Shown: positions 23,681 to 30,705 of the stretch, piece after piece
Numbering within the stretch: position 1 is the first letter of the stretch
Layout of the letters: each line of letters opens with the position of its first letter
Assembly: GCA_900316015.1 (NCBI GenBank)
Contig: ONBG01000036.1
Span: 1-33,884 of the forward strand
Source: an uncultured Prevotella sp.
GTDB taxonomy: Bacteria; Bacteroidota; Bacteroidia; Bacteroidales; Bacteroidaceae
Direction: 5' to 3'
Length of the DNA stretch: 33,884 nt
Position numbers and translations under genes: made by a program
The notes under the pieces: generated by a model
What the model was told of the DNA's origin: nothing
The model's input: only the letters and a program-made list of their open reading frames with translations
The model's database searches: none

Positions 23681-24025
23681 ATGAATCAATACGAAACCGT
23701 TTTCATTTTGACTCCCGTTTTGTCTGATGAACAGATGAAGGAAACGGTCGCTAAATTCAAGAAGCTGCTCACCGATAACGGTGCTGAGATCCTGAATGAA
23801 GAGTCCTGGGGCATGAAGAAGTTGGCTTATCCGATTCAAAAGAAGTCCACAGGATTCTATTGCCTGCTGGAGTTCAAGGGTGAACCGACTTTGGTTAACA
23901 CACTCGAAACTGGCTATCGCCGTGACGAGAAAGTTATTCGTTACATCACTGTTAAACTTGACAAGTATGCAGCACAGTATGCTGAGAAGCGTCGTGCTAA
24001 ACTTGGCGAAAAAAAGGAGGCATAA
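23681..24025 (+). CDS. rpsF: 30S ribosomal protein S6 (bS6)
   Basis: 114 aa. It begins [18 protein letters not shown], contains the S6 core ([18 protein letters not shown], then a YITVKLD strand) and ends in a basic tail. S6 binds S18 on the platform of the small subunit, and rpsR follows 3 bp later. There is no Shine-Dalgarno sequence before this first cistron, in contrast to the two cistrons behind it. Confidence 0.97.
   Translation: MNQYETVFILTPVLSDEQMKETVAKFKKLLTDNGAEILNEESWGMKKLAYPIQKKSTGFYCLLEFKGEPTLVNTLETGYRRDEKVIRYITVKLDKYAAQYAEKRRAKLGEKKEA
24015..24020 (+). promoter_or_regulatory. Perfect Shine-Dalgarno before rpsR
   Basis: AGGAGG ends 8 nt before ATG 24029, inside the last codons of rpsF. 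Bacteroidetes ribosomes are known to hide the anti-Shine-Dalgarno, and most genes here lack such sites. Confidence 0.7.
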
Positions 24026-24028
24026 TCT

Positions 24029-24298
24029 ATGGCACAGCAAGAATCTGAAATTCGTTATTTGACCGCTCCTTCTATCGATACTAAGAAGAAAAAGTATTGC
24101 CGTTTCAAGAAGAGTGGCATCAAGTATATCGACTACAAGGATCCGGAGTTCTTGAAGAAGTTCTTGAACGAGCAGGGAAAGATCCTTCCGCGCCGTATCA
24201 CCGGAACATCTTTGAAGTATCAGCGTCGTGTGGCTCAGGCTGTTAAGCGCGCTCGCCAGATCGCTCTGCTTCCTTATGTAACTGATTTGATGAAATAA
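24029..24298 (+). CDS. rpsR: 30S ribosomal protein S18 (bS18)
   Basis: 89 aa, basic. It contains the S18 core [18 protein letters not shown], with [16 protein letters not shown] and [13 protein letters not shown]. It forms a heterodimer with S6 in the ribosome platform. It starts 3 bp after rpsF behind a perfect AGGAGG. Length and motifs are normal. No ssb or priB gene lies between rpsF and rpsR, unlike in Bacillus or E. coli. Confidence 0.97.
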   Translation: MAQQESEIRYLTAPSIDTKKKKYCRFKKSGIKYIDYKDPEFLKKFLNEQGKILPRRITGTSLKYQRRVAQAVKRARQIALLPYVTDLMK

Positions 24299-24300
24299 TA

Positions 24301-24307
24301 AGGAGGT
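24301..24307 (+). promoter_or_regulatory. Perfect Shine-Dalgarno before rplI
   Basis: AGGAGGT ends 8 nt before ATG 24316, the same spacing as the rpsR site. Confidence 0.7.
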
Positions 24308-24315
24308 AAAGGATT

Positions 24316-24867
24316 ATGGAAATTATACTGAAAGAAGATATTATCGGACTGGGTTATAAGAACGATATCGTTAATGTAAAGAGTGGCTATGGCCGTAATT
24401 ATCTGATCCCTCAGCAGAAGGCGGTTATCGCATCTCCTTCTGCAAGGAAGCAACTCGCTGAGACGTTGAAGCAGCAGGCTCATAAGTTGGCTGCCATCAA
24501 GGCTGAGGCAGAGAAGAAAGCTGAGGCTCTGAAAGACGTAGCCTTGGTTATTGCTGCAAAGGTAAGCGCAACAGGCGTGACCTATGGATCTGTAAATGCA
24601 GGCACAGTGGCTGATGAACTGAAGAAGTTGGGCTTTGATATCGACCGCAAGATCATCACCATGCATGATATTAAAAAGGTTGGTGATCACGAGGCTACGA
24701 TCCACTTCCATAAAGAAGTTGAGGTGAAGATCCCCGTAAAGGTCGTTGCAGAAAATGCTGAGGAACTGAAAGCTGAGGCTGCTCCTCAGGCAGAGGAAAC
24801 AGCACCAAAAGCTGAAGAGGTTGAGGCAGCACCAGCAGCAGAGGAAGAAGCACCAGCAGAGGCATAA
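24316..24867 (+). CDS. rplI: 50S ribosomal protein L9 (bL9) with acidic C-terminal extension
   Basis: 183 aa. The N domain is typical (MEIILKEDI, then VKSGYGRNYLIPQQKA), followed by the long connecting helix and the C domain, which ends near residue 145. L9 normally stops at about 148 residues. Here residues 146-183 add a low-complexity tail of Ala, Glu and Pro (such as APKAEEVEAAPAAEEE). The tail is in frame and codon use is unremarkable. L9 sits near the L1 stalk and affects frame maintenance. It is the last gene of the operon, closed by a strong terminator. Confidence 0.95.
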   Translation: MEIILKEDIIGLGYKNDIVNVKSGYGRNYLIPQQKAVIASPSARKQLAETLKQQAHKLAAIKAEAEKKAEALKDVALVIAAKVSATGVTYGSVNAGTVADELKKLGFDIDRKIITMHDIKKVGDHEATIHFHKEVEVKIPVKVVAENAEELKAEAAPQAEETAPKAEEVEAAPAAEEEAPAEA

Positions 24868-24904
24868 TAGAATATATTTTCGCACTGTAAAGCAAATCTA
24901 TATC

Positions 24905-24942
24905 AATCCCGAGCACTACGTCGTTAGTACTCGGGATTTTCT
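24905..24942 (+). terminator. Intrinsic terminator of the rpsF operon
   Basis: AATCCCGAG-c-ACTA (24905-24918) pairs with TAGT-a-CTCGGGATT (24925-24938), with a single internal mismatch, followed by TTTTCTGTTTT. Confidence 0.85.
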
Positions 24943-24952
24943 GTTTTATTAT

Positions 24953-24983
24953 TTTGCTGTCTCCCCATTTTTTAGTAACTTTG
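24953..24983 (+). promoter_or_regulatory. fabD promoter
   Basis: TTTG (24953-24956), 19 nt, then TAACTTTG (24976-24983), 30 nt before ATG 25014. Confidence 0.65.
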
Positions 24984-25013
24984 TGGCCTATAACCATTTA
25001 ATTATTATAGAAT

Positions 25014-25904
25014 ATGAAAGCATTTGTTTTTCCCGGTCAGGGAGCACAGTTTGTAGGTATGGGCAAAGACCTATACGATAGCAATCCATTGGCAAAGGAA
25101 CTTTTCGATAAGGCTAACGATATCCTTGGATATTCCATCACCGATATAATGTTCCAAGGTACGGATGATGAATTGAAACAAACCAAGGTTACGCAGCCCG
25201 CCGTTTTCCTGCATAGTGTTATCAGTGCTCTTTGCATGGGAGATGCCTTTCAGCCAGACATGGTGGCAGGACACTCTTTGGGTGAGTTCTCTGCTTTGGT
25301 GGCTGCCGGAGCCTTGAGCTTCGAGGATGGCCTGAAGCTTGTCTATGCGCGTGCAATGGCCATGCAGAAGGCTTGTGAGAAGGCACCGGGCACAATGGCA
25401 GCGATCATTGGCTTGCCAGATGAGAAGATCGAGGAGATCTGCAAGGAGTCAAGCACCTCAGGTAACGTGGTGATCCCCGCCAATTATAACTGTCCTGGAC
25501 AGTTGGTTATTTCCGGTAACATCGATGCTGTCCATGAGGCTTGCGAGAAACTGAAGGCTGCGGGCGCCAAGCGCGCGTTGCCGCTGAAAGTCAGTGGTGC
25601 TTTCCATTCTCCTTTGATGCAACCGGCGAAGGAAGAGTTGCAGACTGCTATTGAGAAGACTGCATTCATTACGCCGAAGTGCCCTGTCTATCAGAATGTG
25701 GACGGAAAACCGCATACGCGTCCAGAAGAGATCCAGGCAAACCTGATCGCACAGCTGACCAGCAGCGTTCGGTGGACAGCCTGCGTGCAGAACATGATTG
25801 CAGATGGTGCTGATGACTTCACGGAATGTGGACCTGGAAAGGCATTGCAAGGGATGATTGGGCGTATTGACAAGAACGTTAGTGCTCATGGCATCCTGGC
25901 ATAG
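25014..25904 (+). CDS. fabD: Malonyl-CoA:ACP transacylase
   Basis: 296 aa. It moves malonyl from CoA to acyl carrier protein for fatty-acid elongation. It has the N-terminal FPGQGAQ motif, nucleophile S88 in GHSLGE, the oxyanion/substrate region ending in the conserved ALPLKVSGAFHSPLM, and GPGKALQGMI near the end. Length is normal for a stand-alone FabD. No other fatty-acid genes are beside it. The next gene starts 60 bp downstream without a visible promoter and probably relies on read-through from fabD. Confidence 0.95.
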   Translation: MKAFVFPGQGAQFVGMGKDLYDSNPLAKELFDKANDILGYSITDIMFQGTDDELKQTKVTQPAVFLHSVISALCMGDAFQPDMVAGHSLGEFSALVAAGALSFEDGLKLVYARAMAMQKACEKAPGTMAAIIGLPDEKIEEICKESSTSGNVVIPANYNCPGQLVISGNIDAVHEACEKLKAAGAKRALPLKVSGAFHSPLMQPAKEELQTAIEKTAFITPKCPVYQNVDGKPHTRPEEIQANLIAQLTSSVRWTACVQNMIADGADDFTECGPGKALQGMIGRIDKNVSAHGILA

Positions 25905-25964
25905 GTCCTCGTCATTGGAATAAATCACATTTCTCCTTATTTACGGGAGTACGAAGAGATTAAA

Positions 25965-28112
25965 GTGAACAGGAAAATAATTATTTACCAAGTCTTGACA
26001 CGCCTTTTCGGCAATCGTAACCTGACGTGCAAGCAGAATGGGACGCTTGCAGAAAATGGCTGTGGCAAGATGAACGATTTTGATGAAGCCGTCCTGAAGC
26101 GTATCCATGACATGGGCGTTACCCACGTCTGGTATACCGGAGTGGTCAGGCACGCGACAGTAACGGATTATACACAATATGGCATCCCGCGTCAACATCC
26201 TGCGATAGTTAAGGGGAAGGCGGGCTCTCCTTATGCTATCACTGACTATTATGATGTCGATCCCGACTTAGCAGTCCATGTCGAACAGAGAATGGGGGAG
26301 TGGGAGGCGTTGGTCGCACGTACCCATCAGGCTGGTATGAAAGTGATCATGGATTTCGTCCCTAATCATGTGGCACGGCAGTATCATTCTATTGGCAAGC
26401 CCGCAGAGGTTCATGACTTAGGTGAGGACGATGATCCAACCCTGCAGTTTTCTCCCCAGAATAATTTCTATTATTGTCCGGGACAGCGTTTTCAACCTTG
26501 TATTGACTTGAAGAAAGGGGCAGACCAGCCCTACGAGGAATATCCAGCAAAGGCTACGGGTAACGACAGATTTGACAACTGTCCGGGCGTCAATGACTGG
26601 TACGAGACTGTCAAACTCAATTATGGTGTCGATTACTGCCATGGGCGCAGTATGCATTTCGACCCGGTCCCTGATACTTGGACAAAGATGACGGACATTC
26701 TTCTTTTCTGGGCAGGGAAAGGCATAGACGGTTTCCGTTGTGATATGGCCGAGATGGTGCCCGCTGCTTTCTGGGCATTCGCGACCCAAAAGGTCAAGGA
26801 ACAATATCCCCAGGTCATCTTCATTGGCGAGGTCTATGATCCAGCCCAATACCGGACGTATGTCAAAAGTGGCTTCAACTACTTGTATGACAAAGTGGGC
26901 ATGTACGATTGCGTGCGGAATGTGATCTGTGGCAATCGACCCGCATCCTCTATTACCTACGAGTGGCAATCGGTGGATGATATCAAGGGCAACATGCTCT
27001 ATTTCCTTGAGAACCACGATGAGCAGCGAATAGCAAGCGATTTCTTTTGCGGGGATGGGCGAAAGGCCATACCTGGTTTCATCGTTTCTTGCTTGATGAA
27101 GAGCAATCCGTTCATGCTCTATGCCGGACAGGAGTTCGGGGAAAGAGGAATGGACGACGAAGGGTTCAGTGGGAGAGATGGGAGAACGACGATCTTTGAC
27201 TACTGGGCTGTCACATCGATCTACCGAGGATTCTTTGATCAGGGGCAGATGACCGGTCAGGAAAAGGAATTGGCAGAGCAGTATCGCCGGGTCCTTTGCC
27301 TGGCCAACCGGGAAAAGGCTTTCCGTGAAGGAGAGTTCTTCGACCTGATGTATGTCAATCCTCAAAGCGAACACTTCAATCCTCGGCATCATTTTGCCTT
27401 CCTCAGGAAGAGCGAAGGGGATGTGATCTTAGTCGTCGTTAATTTCTCGGATCAGCCAGCACAGTTGCAAGTCGTCATTCCAGAGCATGCCTTCGATTAT
27501 TTGGGCATGCCAGAAAAGAGCTTCCCTTTCATGGAATTAGGCTCAGGGAAGGAAGGAACCTTCGACTTGAAGAAAAATGGAATCGTGACGGTTGATGTCG
27601 GACCTTATGGGGGAAGCTTTTATAAATTCAGCATAAAGATGGAAGAGAAAGGATATGTCTTGAATGAGCATCACAAGGAAGAGTTCCCGCCTGCACATAC
27701 GGCGGAACATCTCCTGAACCAGGTCATGGTGAGGATGTTTGGTTGTGAGCGTTCCAAGAACGCGCATATCGAAAGGAAAAAAAGCAAGATCAGCTATATT
27801 CTCGATCATAAGCCCGACCGGAAGGAAGAGAAGGCCATCGAGACAACGATGAACGAGCTGATCCAAGAGGACCTGCCGGTCACCTTCGAGTATGTCGACC
27901 GCAACCATATCCCTGCCCAGGTGAAGCTCGACCGATTGCCGGATGATGCGTCAGAGACCATCCGGTTGGTACATATCGGGGATTTTGACGTGTGCCCGTG
28001 CATCGGGAAACATGTCCGTTCCACCTCTCAGATCGGCCGCTTCGAAATCTTAGGCACGAACTGGGATGAGGCAACGCATTCGTTCCGGATCCGTTTTAAG
28101 GTGGTGCAGTAA
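25965..28112 (+). CDS. GH13 alpha-amylase-family enzyme fused to an AlaX-type tRNA-editing domain
   Basis: 715 aa, starting at GTG 25965. This start is supported because IIYQVLTRLFGN, the usual N-terminus of this GH13 group, begins four codons later with no nearby ATG. There is no signal peptide. Residues 5 to about 558 form a complete GH13 enzyme: DFVPNHV region, nucleophile D260 (GFRCDMAE), acid/base E289 (IGEVYD) and D352 (ENHDEQ), then a beta-sandwich ending YKFSIK. Residues 559-715 are an AlaX/tRNA_SAD editing domain with both zinc-binding motifs: HxxxH (H578, H582) and CxxxH (C679, H683 in CIGKHV). Such domains clear Ser or Gly from mischarged tRNA-Ala. M559 (ATG 27639) could serve as an internal start for a free 157-aa AlaX. 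I see no frameshift. Confidence 0.85.
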   Translation: MNRKIIIYQVLTRLFGNRNLTCKQNGTLAENGCGKMNDFDEAVLKRIHDMGVTHVWYTGVVRHATVTDYTQYGIPRQHPAIVKGKAGSPYAITDYYDVDPDLAVHVEQRMGEWEALVARTHQAGMKVIMDFVPNHVARQYHSIGKPAEVHDLGEDDDPTLQFSPQNNFYYCPGQRFQPCIDLKKGADQPYEEYPAKATGNDRFDNCPGVNDWYETVKLNYGVDYCHGRSMHFDPVPDTWTKMTDILLFWAGKGIDGFRCDMAEMVPAAFWAFATQKVKEQYPQVIFIGEVYDPAQYRTYVKSGFNYLYDKVGMYDCVRNVICGNRPASSITYEWQSVDDIKGNMLYFLENHDEQRIASDFFCGDGRKAIPGFIVSCLMKSNPFMLYAGQEFGERGMDDEGFSGRDGRTTIFDYWAVTSIYRGFFDQGQMTGQEKELAEQYRRVLCLANREKAFREGEFFDLMYVNPQSEHFNPRHHFAFLRKSEGDVILVVVNFSDQPAQLQVVIPEHAFDYLGMPEKSFPFMELGSGKEGTFDLKKNGIVTVDVGPYGGSFYKFSIKMEEKGYVLNEHHKEEFPPAHTAEHLLNQVMVRMFGCERSKNAHIERKKSKISYILDHKPDRKEEKAIETTMNELIQEDLPVTFEYVDRNHIPAQVKLDRLPDDASETIRLVHIGDFDVCPCIGKHVRSTSQIGRFEILGTNWDEATHSFRIRFKVVQ

Positions 28113-28165
28113 CCTGTCTCCGGTGTGCTTGCAGGTAAGCGTCTGCAACCTGTAATCTTTATACA

Positions 28166-28206
28166 AAATGATGTTTTCTTTGTCAAAAGGGGAACATCAT
28201 TTTTTT
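28166..28206 (+). terminator. Intrinsic terminator after the GH13-AlaX gene
   Basis: AAATGATGTT (28166-28175) pairs with AACATCATTT (28193-28202). The loop can pair further (CTTT with AAAG), and a T run follows. Confidence 0.75.
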
Positions 28207-28223
28207 ATCTTGTCCTTTTTTAG

Positions 28224-28231
28224 TTACTTTG
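28224..28231 (+). promoter_or_regulatory. -7-like box of the pdx operon
   Basis: TTACTTTG, one mismatch from TAnnTTTG, ends 10 nt before ATG 28242, implying a leader of only about 5 nt. The imperfect box would suit regulation by the operon's own AraC-type protein. Confidence 0.45.
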
Positions 28232-28241
28232 CATCCCTGAA

Positions 28242-29126
28242 ATGAGCACAGTACGTCCGATATTGACAATTACCGGTTCCGACAGCACGGGCGGTTCCGG
28301 GGTTCAGGCAGACATCAAGATAATATCTGCCTTGGGAGGATATGCGGTCTCTGCCATCACGTGTATCACCGTGCAGAATACTTTGGGTATCCAGGAATTC
28401 TATGATATTCCTGCCGCGGTCGTCTCAGCCCAGATCGAGGCTGTCGTCAATGATGTGGAGCCTGGCGTTGTGAAGGTGGGCATGATCCGTTCTGTTGAGA
28501 TATTGGACGTGATCGTCAATGCGCTGACGAAATATCGTCCCGGATATGTCATCTACGACCCTATTGTCTATTCGAGCAATGGTGAGAAGCTGATGGAGGA
28601 TAATGTCGTGGCGCAGATCCAGCAACGGCTGGTTCCCCTTTGCTCCTTGGTAATCAATCAACGGCTTTCTGCCCATGGCCAGCACAACATGTTCTCCAGT
28701 GCCATCGCCGCCTATCTGAGTAAGGGAGCGCCCATGCAGGAGGCTATCAATGAGGCAAAGGGCTATGTCAACTCTCAGTTGTCGCGCCAGGAGGGACTGC
28801 AGGGGCGTGCCAGTGAACTGTATCATGAGTTTCTCGATCAGGTAACAGAGCATTTCCGGACGAATAATGATGTGGCATTCTATGCAGACTGCTTGAATGT
28901 CAGTAGCCGTTACCTCGCACAGGTAACCCGGAAAATCTCGGGGAAGGCTCCCAAGAACATCATTGACGAGTATGTCATGAATGAGATCAAGCAGGAGTTG
29001 CGTGTCTCCGACAAGACCGTCCAGGAGATTGCCTATCATTTTGGGTTCTCTTCGCAAGCTCATTTTGCCAAGTTCTTCAAGAAGTTGGCAGGTTGTACAC
29101 CGAGTGAATTTCGTAAAAGTAAATAA
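28242..29126 (+). CDS. ThiD/PdxK-like domain fused to an AraC-type DNA-binding domain
   Basis: 294 aa. Residues 5 to about 180 resemble HMP/pyridoxal kinases of the ribokinase fold: [16 protein letters not shown] near the N-terminus, [20 protein letters not shown] and [11 protein letters not shown]. The kinase is incomplete. About 70 residues (the TPN...KGGH region) are missing after LVIN (residues 136-139), and the catalytic loop GTGCT reads GQHNM (146-150), losing the anion-hole cysteine. Residues about 200-294 are an AraC HTH pair ([40 protein letters not shown]). I infer a transcription factor sensing a B6 vitamer or related pyrimidine. It lies 1 bp before pdxS, so it likely controls PLP synthesis. 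Simple annotation would mislabel it as a kinase. Confidence 0.85.
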   Translation: MSTVRPILTITGSDSTGGSGVQADIKIISALGGYAVSAITCITVQNTLGIQEFYDIPAAVVSAQIEAVVNDVEPGVVKVGMIRSVEILDVIVNALTKYRPGYVIYDPIVYSSNGEKLMEDNVVAQIQQRLVPLCSLVINQRLSAHGQHNMFSSAIAAYLSKGAPMQEAINEAKGYVNSQLSRQEGLQGRASELYHEFLDQVTEHFRTNNDVAFYADCLNVSSRYLAQVTRKISGKAPKNIIDEYVMNEIKQELRVSDKTVQEIAYHFGFSSQAHFAKFFKKLAGCTPSEFRKSK

Positions 29127-29127
29127 G

Positions 29128-30006
29128 ATGGAACTTACAGAAAGACAAAAGTTAAACCGGAATCTGGCCCAGATGCTGAAGGGCGGAGTGATTATGGATG
29201 TTACCACGCCGGAACAGGCGCGTATCGCTGAGGAAGCTGGGGCTTGTGCCGTGATGGCGTTGGAGCGTATCCCTGCTGACATTCGGGCAGCGGGAGGGGT
29301 GTCTCGCATGAGTGATCCCAAGATGATCAAGGGGATCCAGGCAGCAGTCTCGATCCCCGTGATGGCAAAGTGCCGCATCGGGCATATCGCCGAGGCACAG
29401 ATCTTGCAAGCGATCGAGATCGACTATATTGACGAGAGTGAGGTACTTTCGCCAGCCGATGACGTGTACCATATCGATAAGACAAAGTTTGACGTTCCCT
29501 TCGTCTGTGGGGCTCGCAACTTAGGAGAGGCACTCCGGCGCATTGCCGAGGGAGCCACCATGATCCGGACGAAAGGCGAGCCGGGGACGGGAGATGTCGT
29601 CCAGGCCGTCCACCACATGCGTATCATGCAGAGTGAGATCCGACGTCTCGTCTCAATGGCAGAGGATGAGCTCTTCGAGGCTGCCAAGAACTTGCAGGTG
29701 CCTTATGAGCTTGTCAAGTATGTCCATGAGAATGGGAAGTTACCGGTTGTCAATTTTGCGGCTGGCGGTGTGGCAACGCCAGCTGATGCAGCCCTGATGA
29801 TGGAGTTAGGCGCGGAGGGCGTCTTCGTCGGCTCAGGTATTTTCAAGAGCGGGAATCCAGCCAAGCGCGCTGCTGCCATCGTCAAGGCGGTCACCAATTA
29901 CAAGGATCCGAAGATGCTTGCAGAGCTTTCTGAGGACTTAGGGGAAGCCATGGTCGGCATTAACCCAGAGGAAATCAAGGTGCTGATGGCGGAGAGAGGA
30001 AAGTGA
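29128..30006 (+). CDS. pdxS: Pyridoxal 5'-phosphate synthase, PdxS subunit
   Basis: 292 aa. PdxS builds PLP from ribose 5-phosphate, glyceraldehyde 3-phosphate and ammonia. The lysines that carry the intermediates are at the family positions, K81 ([10 protein letters not shown]) and K149 ([11 protein letters not shown]). [14 protein letters not shown] and [16 protein letters not shown] are also conserved. ATG 29128 gives the usual N-terminus ([20 protein letters not shown]); the frame is open further upstream only because it overlaps the preceding gene. Its stop overlaps the pdxT start (TGATG), tying the two subunits to equal synthesis. Confidence 0.97.
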   Translation: MELTERQKLNRNLAQMLKGGVIMDVTTPEQARIAEEAGACAVMALERIPADIRAAGGVSRMSDPKMIKGIQAAVSIPVMAKCRIGHIAEAQILQAIEIDYIDESEVLSPADDVYHIDKTKFDVPFVCGARNLGEALRRIAEGATMIRTKGEPGTGDVVQAVHHMRIMQSEIRRLVSMAEDELFEAAKNLQVPYELVKYVHENGKLPVVNFAAGGVATPADAALMMELGAEGVFVGSGIFKSGNPAKRAAAIVKAVTNYKDPKMLAELSEDLGEAMVGINPEEIKVLMAERGK

Positions 30007-30608
30007 TGAGAATCGCTGTATTAGCTTTACAAGGGGCTTTCATCGAGCACGAGAAGATGCTTGCGCAGTTGGGTGTCGATTCCTTCGAGATCAGGCAGCG
30101 CAGCGATTGGGACCAACCGAAGGATGGGCTGATCATCCCGGGTGGCGAAAGCACGACCCAACGGAAGCTCCTGACCGACCTCCACTTGCTGTCTCCCATC
30201 AAGGCTGCTATTGAAAAAGGCTTGCCGACCTTCGGAACGTGCGCGGGATTGATCCTGCTTGCCAAGAAGGTGGAAGGGGAAACAGTTGAAGGAATCTCGA
30301 CGATGGACATGGAGGTACGCCGCAATGCCTATGGCAGGCAGTTGGGTAGCTTCTTCACCGAGGGCAAGATGGAAGGGATCGGGGACCATATCCCCATGAC
30401 TTTCATCCGGGCACCTTATATCCATCGCGTGATGGGGGATACCCAGGTCCTTGCCGTCACGGGAGGGCATATTGTAGCGGCGCGGCAGGGCAACCAGTTT
30501 GTCACCGCTTTTCATCCTGAGCTCAACGATGATACCCGAGTTCATGCGTATTTCCTGGACATTGTCAGGCAATTTGTAGGAGATGACCTTTCGCACGGCG
30601 GGAGATAA
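30006..30608 (+). CDS. pdxT: Pyridoxal 5'-phosphate synthase glutaminase, PdxT subunit
   Basis: 200 aa. A glutamine amidotransferase that supplies ammonia to PdxS. The nucleophile is C79 (FGTCAGL); the His-Glu pair is in FHPEL near residue 175; the oxyanion region GGEST is at 47-51. It starts at an ATG overlapping the pdxS stop. A GTG one codon upstream is possible but less likely. The last ten codons and the stop lie in an imperfect 22-bp tandem duplication (30579-30622), so the tail DDLSHGGR may be recent. A strong bidirectional terminator follows. Confidence 0.95.
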   Translation: MRIAVLALQGAFIEHEKMLAQLGVDSFEIRQRSDWDQPKDGLIIPGGESTTQRKLLTDLHLLSPIKAAIEKGLPTFGTCAGLILLAKKVEGETVEGISTMDMEVRRNAYGRQLGSFFTEGKMEGIGDHIPMTFIRAPYIHRVMGDTQVLAVTGGHIVAARQGNQFVTAFHPELNDDTRVHAYFLDIVRQFVGDDLSHGGR

Positions 30609-30622
30609 CCTTTCGCAAGCCA
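30579..30622 (+). repeat. Imperfect 22-bp tandem duplication at the pdxT stop
   Basis: GGAGATGACCTTTCGCA (30579-30595) recurs as GGAGATAACCTTTCGCA (30601-30617), 22 bp apart, with one difference. The second copy is in a shifted frame and supplies the TAA stop. A related inverted GCGAAAG follows near 30642. Confidence 0.6.
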
Positions 30623-30669
30623 AGAGCTTATCTATCAGGAGGCGAAAGATGACCTCTTGCCTATCAAAA

Positions 30670-30705
30670 AAGAACAGGCTGCCTTTTTTAGGGCAGCCTG
30701 TTCTT
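30670..30705. terminator. Bidirectional intrinsic terminator between pdxT and rng
   Basis: A 14-bp perfect stem, AAGAACAGGCTGCC (30670-30683) with GGCAGCCTGTTCTT (30692-30705), has an 8-nt loop. T-rich sequence follows on the plus strand, and an A run upstream gives a T run on the minus strand. The rng stop codon overlaps its right edge. Confidence 0.88.

Noticed and set aside
26418-27392. Long minus-strand open frame (324 codons) opposite the GH13 domain
   Set aside because: It mirrors codon positions of a clearly conserved enzyme, lacks any recognisable domain and has no promoter; a shadow frame.
27600-27660. Possible frameshift joining two genes at the GH13-AlaX junction
   Set aside because: A TAA in another frame lies just before ATG 27639, so a past fusion of two genes is conceivable. 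However, the frame is intact on both sides with complete motifs, so it was treated as a real fusion.
28128-28152. Small inverted repeat TTGCAG/CTGCAA after the GH13-AlaX stop
   Set aside because: Six-base arms with no U-run; the stronger terminator lies just downstream at 28166-28206.
28242-29126. Simple annotation as HMP/phosphomethylpyrimidine kinase
   Set aside because: The catalytic GTGC loop and about 70 residues are missing, and the C-terminal third is an AraC HTH.
28981-29127. Extended N-terminus for PdxS
   Set aside because: The upstream part is the +1 frame of the preceding gene; the family N-terminus begins at ATG 29128.
28425-29378. Minus-strand frame of 317 codons across the ThiD-AraC and pdxS genes
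   Set aside because: Spans two conserved plus-strand genes and their junction; no domain and no promoter.
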